From: Candidatus Sulfotelmatobacter sp.
Lineage (GTDB): Bacteria > Acidobacteriota > Terriglobia > Terriglobales > Acidobacteriaceae
Reading direction: 5' to 3'
DNA: 64,000 nt
Assembly: GCA_030041215.1 (NCBI GenBank)
Contig: JASHOH010000169.1
Span: 1-64,000, forward strand
Shown: positions 58,888-64,000 of the stretch, one piece after another
Position numbering within the stretch: position 1 is the stretch's first letter
Layout: each line of letters begins with the position of its first letter
Position numbers and translations under genes: made by a program
Notes under the pieces: model-generated
What the model saw: only the letters and a program-made list of their open reading frames with translations
Databases searched by the model: none
Told to the model about the DNA's origin: nothing

Positions 58888-59969
58888 CCCCACGTGAGGC
58901 CTTCTTCTTTGTGAAGCTTGCGTAACTCCTCCGGCACTTGCATCGGCACGCCCACTGTTCTTCCCAACAGCGCGTCGACCGTATCGACCCACAGCATCTG
59001 GCTCTGGAAGACGACTCCGAAGTTGCGCGAGATGCATTCGGCAACGGCGTTGAGATCGAGCGCGCGGCCAAGCTCACACTGCATCGAGGTCACCGGCTTT
59101 GACGTGATGCCGCAGGGGATGATCAGGTCGAAGTAGCTGAGGTCGGTGTTGACGTTGAGTGCGAATCCGTGCGAGGTGACGAAGCGCGAGATGTGCACCC
59201 CGATGGCGGCGAGCTTAGCTTCCGCTGCCTCGCGCAACTTTACTTTTGTGCGCTCCTCTCTATTGTCATCCCGAGCGGAGAAGGACGATTCCGTTAGGAA
59301 TTGTCCTTCGTAGTCGAGGGACCTTGTCTTTGCTGGTCGCGCCGTCGACGCAGGGTTCCTCGACTCCAGAGAACTTGATTCGCTTCGCGAATCGTTCTCT
59401 TCCGCTCGGGATGACAATTCTTTCGTGTCGGTTGCAGCGCGACTGAAGTCGCGCCCCTTCAAAGCTATGTCGTCCGTCCAGACACCGGTCAGGCCGGGGA
59501 TGCGCTTGGTTGCGATGCCGAAATCGGCGCAGGTGCGCATCAGGACTTCTTCAAGGCCGCGCACGAAATCGACGGCGCCGAGGTGCTTGCGGGCAACCCC
59601 AAGGTCCCTCGACTCGCCGTCGCTTTCGCTCCGGCTTGCTCGGGATGACAATGAGTTGGAGTTCGTTGAGGAACGAGCAAAGCCGCGCAGATCGAAAATC
59701 GGATAGCCGACGATCTGGCCGGGGCCATGAAAAGTCACGTCGCCGCCTCTGTCACAGTCGAAGAGCTCGACTCCGCGCTGGGCGATCCGTTCCCGCGACG
59801 CGATCACGTTGGCAGCTTTGGCATTGTGGCCCAGCGTGATGACCGGCTTGTGCTCGAGCAGCAGAAGCACGTCGCCGATTTTTTCTTCTTTGCGCAAAGC
59901 GACGAGCTGCTGCTGCATGCGCAGCCCCATCGCGTAATCGACGGTGCCGAGTTGGACGACGGAGATCAA
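58884..59969 (-). CDS. lipB: Octanoyltransferase LipB, enlarged by repeat-derived insertions
   Basis: LLLEHKPVITLGHNAKAANVI...GGDVTFHGPGQIVGYPIFDLR...IPGLTGVWT...KLAAIGVHISRFVTSHGFALNVNTDLSYFDLIIPCGI. Confidence 0.93.
   Translation of the reverse strand: MISVVQLGTVDYAMGLRMQQQLVALRKEEKIGDVLLLLEHKPVITLGHNAKAANVIASRERIAQRGVELFDCDRGGDVTFHGPGQIVGYPIFDLRGFARSSTNSNSLSSRASRSESDGESRDLGVARKHLGAVDFVRGLEEVLMRTCADFGIATKRIPGLTGVWTDDIALKGRDFSRAATDTKELSSRAEENDSRSESSSLESRNPASTARPAKTRSLDYEGQFLTESSFSARDDNREERTKVKLREAAEAKLAAIGVHISRFVTSHGFALNVNTDLSYFDLIIPCGITSKPVTSMQCELGRALDLNAVAECISRNFGVVFQSQMLWVDTVDALLGRTVGVPMQVPEELRKLHKEEGLTWG
59263..59417. repeat. Family B element (155 bp) inside lipB
   Basis: Perfect 17-bp TIR TTGTCATCCCGAGCGGA/TCCGCTCGGGATGACAA plus internal hairpins AAGGAC..GTCCTT and AGAGAAC..GTTCTCT. 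Confidence 0.9.
59437..59463. repeat. Family A hairpin inside lipB
   Basis: Reverse complement TTTGAAGGGGCGCGACTTCAGTCGCGC matches copies at 50821 and 52186. Confidence 0.8.
59601..59650. repeat. Half family B element inside lipB
   Basis: AAGGTCCCTCGACT...GCTCGGGATGACA, reverse complement of the left half of the 59263-59417 element. Confidence 0.8.
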
Positions 59970-60003
59970 GTTCGTAACGGCGGATTTACGCGGACAAAAT
60001 CAT

Positions 60004-60111
60004 TTCACCACGGAGACACAGAGTCACGGAGAAAACAAATGCATAGATCCTTCGCTCCGCTCAGGATGGCAAGACCGATTTTTCTCCGTGACTCCGTGCC
60101 TCCGTGGTGAA
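60004..60111. repeat. Inverted repeat between lipB and lpd
   Basis: TTCACCACGGAG (60004-60015) / CTCCGTGGTGAA (60100-60111), inner GTCACGGAGAAAA / TTTCTCCGTGAC. Confidence 0.8.
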
Positions 60112-61527
60112 TTAGCCATTAATCGCGATCCCATACACGCTGTTCGCCGCGTCGAGCATGGCTTCAGACAAAGTCGGGTGCGCGTGGATCGTCCACATCA
60201 GATCTTCCACCGTGGCTTCAAGTTCCATGGCGGCTACGGCTTCGGCGATCAACTCTGTCGCCTGCGGGCCGATGATGTGCACGCCCAAAATTTCGTCGTA
60301 GTCGGCGTCGCTGACGATTTTGATGAAGCCTTCGTGCTGGCCGACGATCGACGCGCGCGAATTCGCAGTAAAGGGGAACTTGCCGATTTTCACATTGTAT
60401 CCAGCTTCGCGGGCTTTCGCTTCGGTCAGGCCGACGCTGCCGATTTCGGGATGACAGTACGTGCAGCCCGGAATGTGCTCGGGGTTGATTGGCTTGCCGG
60501 GCTTGCCGGCAATTTTCGCGACGGCGCATATCGCTTCCATCGCTCCGACGTGCGCCAGTTGCGGCGTGCCGAGCACGATATCGCCGACAGCGTAGATGCC
60601 CGGTTCGGCGGTTTGCATCCAGGAATCGGTTTTGATGAATTCGCGCTCGGGCTTGATTTTTGTGCGCTCGAGGCCGATGTTCGCAGTTCGCGGCTTGCGG
60701 CCAACGGCGATCAGAATCTTTTCGGCTTCGATTTTCTGCTGCTTGCTATCGACTGTGATCGTGACGGCCACCCCGGATTTTGTCTTATCGACTTTGTCGA
60801 CCTTTGCGCTGGTGTGAAAATTGATGCCGCGCTTGCGGAAGGCGCGGGCAAGTTCTTTTGAGACTTCTTCATCTTCGACTGGCACAAGCCGCGGCAGCAT
60901 TTCAATGATTGTCACTTCGCAATCGAACGAGCGATAGATCGAGGCGAACTCCACTCCCACTGCACCCGCTCCCACGATCACCAGCGATTTTGGAATCTCT
61001 TTCAGGCTGAGAATCTCGATGTTGGTGAGGACGCGGTCACTCGGTTCGAGTCCGGGGAGCATTCGTGCTTCCGAGCCGGTTGCGAGAATCACGTTTTTCG
61101 CCTTCACATGATTCGCTTTGCTATCAGCGACCACTTCCACGGTGAACACGCCGTTCTGCGCGCCGCCAGTGAGCTTGCCGTAGCCGCGAATGGTTTCGAC
61201 CTTGTTTTTCTTCATTAGAAATTCGAGGCCTTTGGCGTGTTTGGTCACGATTTTCTGTTTGCGCTCCTGAACGGCGGCCCAGTTGAGCTTGCGCGAATCG
61301 ACGCCTTCGATGCCGAATTCTTTCGCGTCTTTCAGGTGGTCCCAAAGCTCGGCGTTGAACAGCAGCGCCTTCGTAGGAATGCAGCCGACGTGCAGGCAGG
61401 TGCCACCGAGAACGTTATCTTTCTCGATCAGCGCGGTCTTCAGGCCCCATTGGCCGGCGCGGATGGCGGCGGTGTATCCGGCGGGACCGCTGCCGATGAT
61501 GGCGACATCGTAGATGGTTTCGGGCAA
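60112..61527 (-). CDS. lpdA: Dihydrolipoyl dehydrogenase (E3)
   Basis: YDVAIIGSGPAGYTAAIRAGQWGLKTALIEKDNVLGGTCLHVGCIPTKALL...HAHPTLSEAMLDAA. Confidence 0.98.
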   Translation of the reverse strand: MPETIYDVAIIGSGPAGYTAAIRAGQWGLKTALIEKDNVLGGTCLHVGCIPTKALLFNAELWDHLKDAKEFGIEGVDSRKLNWAAVQERKQKIVTKHAKGLEFLMKKNKVETIRGYGKLTGGAQNGVFTVEVVADSKANHVKAKNVILATGSEARMLPGLEPSDRVLTNIEILSLKEIPKSLVIVGAGAVGVEFASIYRSFDCEVTIIEMLPRLVPVEDEEVSKELARAFRKRGINFHTSAKVDKVDKTKSGVAVTITVDSKQQKIEAEKILIAVGRKPRTANIGLERTKIKPEREFIKTDSWMQTAEPGIYAVGDIVLGTPQLAHVGAMEAICAVAKIAGKPGKPINPEHIPGCTYCHPEIGSVGLTEAKAREAGYNVKIGKFPFTANSRASIVGQHEGFIKIVSDADYDEILGVHIIGPQATELIAEAVAAMELEATVEDLMWTIHAHPTLSEAMLDAANSVYGIAING

Positions 61528-61612
61528 AGTGATGCTCCTCTGTAAGGAAAGATGATGACGGGCAAACGAATGATTCTAGAACAGCAGGAAGTGGAGGGGC
61601 AAAATTGCAGGC

Positions 61613-61664
61613 GTCATCCCGAGCGGAGCCGCCGGTCAAGGCGCGTGGCTTCGGAATGACGCCA
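61613..61664. repeat. Family B short repeat between lpd and rpsA
   Basis: GCGTCATCCCGAGCGGAGCCGCCGGTCAAGGCGCGTGGCTTCGGAATGACGC. Confidence 0.7.
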
Positions 61665-61682
61665 TAGAGAAATAGTTGGAAT

Positions 61683-63563
61683 TTAATTCCCTTCGTTGCT
61701 GGCGCGCTTCCAGGAGATGAGCTCGCCAATCGTGGAGCTGGTGCTCGAGACCGGCTGCCTGTAAGCCTCGACTTCGGAGCGAGATGCCTCTTCGCCCACG
61801 GCGCGGATGCTGAGTCCGACTTTCTTATCGTCGGGGCTCATCTTGATGATCTTGAAGTCGTGCTCGAAGCCCGGCTCGAGATGCATGGGCTGGCCGTTGC
61901 CGTCGACTGCTTCGGATTTGTGGCACAGGCCTTCGACGCCATCTGCGATTTCGACAAACGCACCGAAGGCCGCTACACGCAAGACCTTTCCGTGCAGCAC
62001 GTCGCCAATGTGATGCATCTCGAAGAAAGTTTCCCAGACATCGGGCTGGAGTTGCTTTACTCCGAGAGATAGGCGGCGCTTGTCCGGCTCAATCGCCAGT
62101 ACAACCGCCTTCACGCGGTCGCCCTTTTTCAATACTTCCGAAGGATGCTTCACGCGCTTGGTCCAGCTCAGGTTGCTGACGTGAACCAGGCCATCGATGC
62201 CGTCTTCGATTTCAATGAACGCGCCGAAGTCGGTGAGGTTGCGCACGCGGCCTTCGACCGTGGCGCCCACGGGGAATTTGTCGTGCAGCGCATCCCAGGG
62301 ATTGGCGGCCAGTTGCCGCATTCCAAGCGATATGCGCCGCTCGGCGGGATTCACATTGAGCACCACGCACTCGACCTGGTCACCAACGTTGACCAGCTTC
62401 GAGGGATGCTTCATCCGCTTCGACCACGTCATCTCGCTGACGTGAACCAGGCCTTCGATGCCCTGTTCGAGTTCGATGAAGGCCCCGTAATCAGTCACGC
62501 TGATGACACGTCCAGAAACGTGCGCGCCCACCGGGTAGCGATGCTCCGCATCAAGCCAGGGATCGGGCGTGAGCTGCTTGAATCCGAGTGAAACGCGCTG
62601 CTTTTCTTTATCGTACTTCAGAACCTTGACCTGAATTTGATCGCCGACGTTGACCAGATCGCGCGGGTGAGTGAGGCGTCCCCAGGACATGTCGGTGATG
62701 TGCAGCAGGCCGTCGAGTCCGCCGAGATCGACGAATGCACCGTAGTCGGTGAGATTCTTTACTACACCAGTGAGCACGGCACCTTCTTCTAGGTGCTCGA
62801 GCGTCTTGGAGCGCTTCTCGTTCTGCTCGGCTTCAAGCAATTCCTTGCGCGAAACAACGATGTTGCCGCGCTTCTTGTTGACCTTGATCACACTCACGTC
62901 GATGGTGTGGCCGATCATGCCATCGAGATTGCGAATGGGGCGCAGATCGACCTGCGATCCGGGGAGAAATGCGCGCGCGCCGAGAATATCGACCGTCAGG
63001 CCGCCCTTGGTCCGCTCAATGACCTGAGCTTTGATGGGCTTTTTCTCGTGATGGGCCTTCTCGATCAGGTCCCAGGCATGAATGCGCGCGGCTTTCTGGT
63101 GGGATAGATTGACGTAGCCTTCCTCGGCCTCGCCCTTCTCGCGCATGACGTCGATTTCGTCGCCAGGACTGAACTTGGGCTTGCCCTCGTGATCGAGAAC
63201 TTCCGAGAGCGGCAACAGGCCTTCCAACTTCGCGCCAATATCGACGACGGCGTGGGTCGGCGTCAGTTTAAGAACAGTTCCCTTAATAACGCGGTCATCA
63301 GCCTCGGCCTCTTCGGTTTCCGTAGTGAAGCTCTCAAGCGCTGAAGCGAAATCTTCGCTGGCACCCTTGTCTTCAGCGGGTGGCGCAGATTGGGGCGGTT
63401 CTGCAGCGGCGTTTTGGGTTGAAGGCGATGCGGCTGGAGACTCCTGCAGAGCCGAAATTTGTTCGGGCGTGTTGTGATTGGTGGATGTGGCGGTCACCGG
63501 TTCTGTTTCGGTTGCGACTGCGGTGGATGTATCGGAATTATGGCTGGCGGTGTCTTCAAACAA
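61683..63563 (-). CDS. rpsA: 30S ribosomal protein S1
   Basis: Multiple S1 domains: GVVKNLTDYGAFVDLGGLDGLLHITDMSWGRLTHP..., GRVISVTDYGAFIELEQGIEGLVHVSEMTWSKRMKHPSKLVN... Confidence 0.97.
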   Translation of the reverse strand: MFEDTASHNSDTSTAVATETEPVTATSTNHNTPEQISALQESPAASPSTQNAAAEPPQSAPPAEDKGASEDFASALESFTTETEEAEADDRVIKGTVLKLTPTHAVVDIGAKLEGLLPLSEVLDHEGKPKFSPGDEIDVMREKGEAEEGYVNLSHQKAARIHAWDLIEKAHHEKKPIKAQVIERTKGGLTVDILGARAFLPGSQVDLRPIRNLDGMIGHTIDVSVIKVNKKRGNIVVSRKELLEAEQNEKRSKTLEHLEEGAVLTGVVKNLTDYGAFVDLGGLDGLLHITDMSWGRLTHPRDLVNVGDQIQVKVLKYDKEKQRVSLGFKQLTPDPWLDAEHRYPVGAHVSGRVISVTDYGAFIELEQGIEGLVHVSEMTWSKRMKHPSKLVNVGDQVECVVLNVNPAERRISLGMRQLAANPWDALHDKFPVGATVEGRVRNLTDFGAFIEIEDGIDGLVHVSNLSWTKRVKHPSEVLKKGDRVKAVVLAIEPDKRRLSLGVKQLQPDVWETFFEMHHIGDVLHGKVLRVAAFGAFVEIADGVEGLCHKSEAVDGNGQPMHLEPGFEHDFKIIKMSPDDKKVGLSIRAVGEEASRSEVEAYRQPVSSTSSTIGELISWKRASNEGN

Positions 63564-63956
63564 GGTTATGCCTCTCTGCTGTGCCTCGCACTGGGTGCGG
63601 GATGCGGGACCTGCTTAGCGGACTGCTGGAGTGAGTCGTTAGGTTGTGTTGGGCCCACCCTGGCGAGTGAACTCTAACAATCCCAGCTGCCGGACGTTTC
63701 ACAGAAACCCGCGTCCAAAGGGAACTTCTCGACTATAGCAATGGCTTGTGAACAGTGTCAAACCTAAATTCTCGCGCAGGTTAAAGGAGTGTTGCAGTGA
63801 AGAAATGTCATCTAATAGCAGTCGGCATTCAGCACTCAGCCTTCAGCTGTTTGAACTCTGAATTGCAATTCTGATGCTGATATTCGACTGTCCGTCGCCC
63901 AATGCTCACCACTCAGTGCTGACTGCCGGCATCCTCATCTGCTACTCTGCCGTGAA

Positions 63957-64000
63957 ATGGATTATCTTTGGACGCCGTGGCGCTATGCTTACGTCTCAAG
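63957..64000 (+). CDS. HIT family protein, N-terminal fragment truncated by window end
   Basis: ATG GAT TAT CTT TGG ACG CCG TGG CGC TAT GCT TAC GTC TCA = MDYLWTPWRYAYVS, typical HIT/Ap4A phosphorylase N-terminus. Confidence 0.55.
   Translation, partial: MDYLWTPWRYAYVS

Noticed and set aside
59944-60861. 305-aa plus-strand ORF opposite lpdA
   Set aside because: Antisense shadow of lpdA, partly composed of the inverted repeat.

Overview
This 64 kb window is a chromosomal segment that looks acidobacterial (GWxTD protein, Oar-like TonB receptor, CarD, dcw gene order). I read this from protein families only and ran no search. Housekeeping content: RuvX, MltG, ftsQ-ftsA-ftsZ, panB/panC, mpg, bcp, a 2-oxoacid dehydrogenase cluster (E2, cytochrome c, E1beta, E1alpha, lipB, lpd) and rpsA. 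Accessory content: a phage-derived cassette (about 41.4-52.6 kb) with an S24-type repressor, a sigma-like regulator and a 1671-aa tail-fibre-like protein that carries an apparent signal peptide; a Phd/RelE toxin-antitoxin pair splitting E1beta from E1alpha; and an orphan ABC ATPase tail downstream of a GT39-like gene. The most unusual signal is a set of dispersed palindromic, MITE/REP-like repeats. They lie between genes but also appear in frame inside coding sequences: two inserts in lipB, one in E1alpha, one in the ftsQ tail, and one overlapping the ruvX stop codon. This resembles the Rickettsia palindromic elements. I saw no rRNA, tRNA or CRISPR array.
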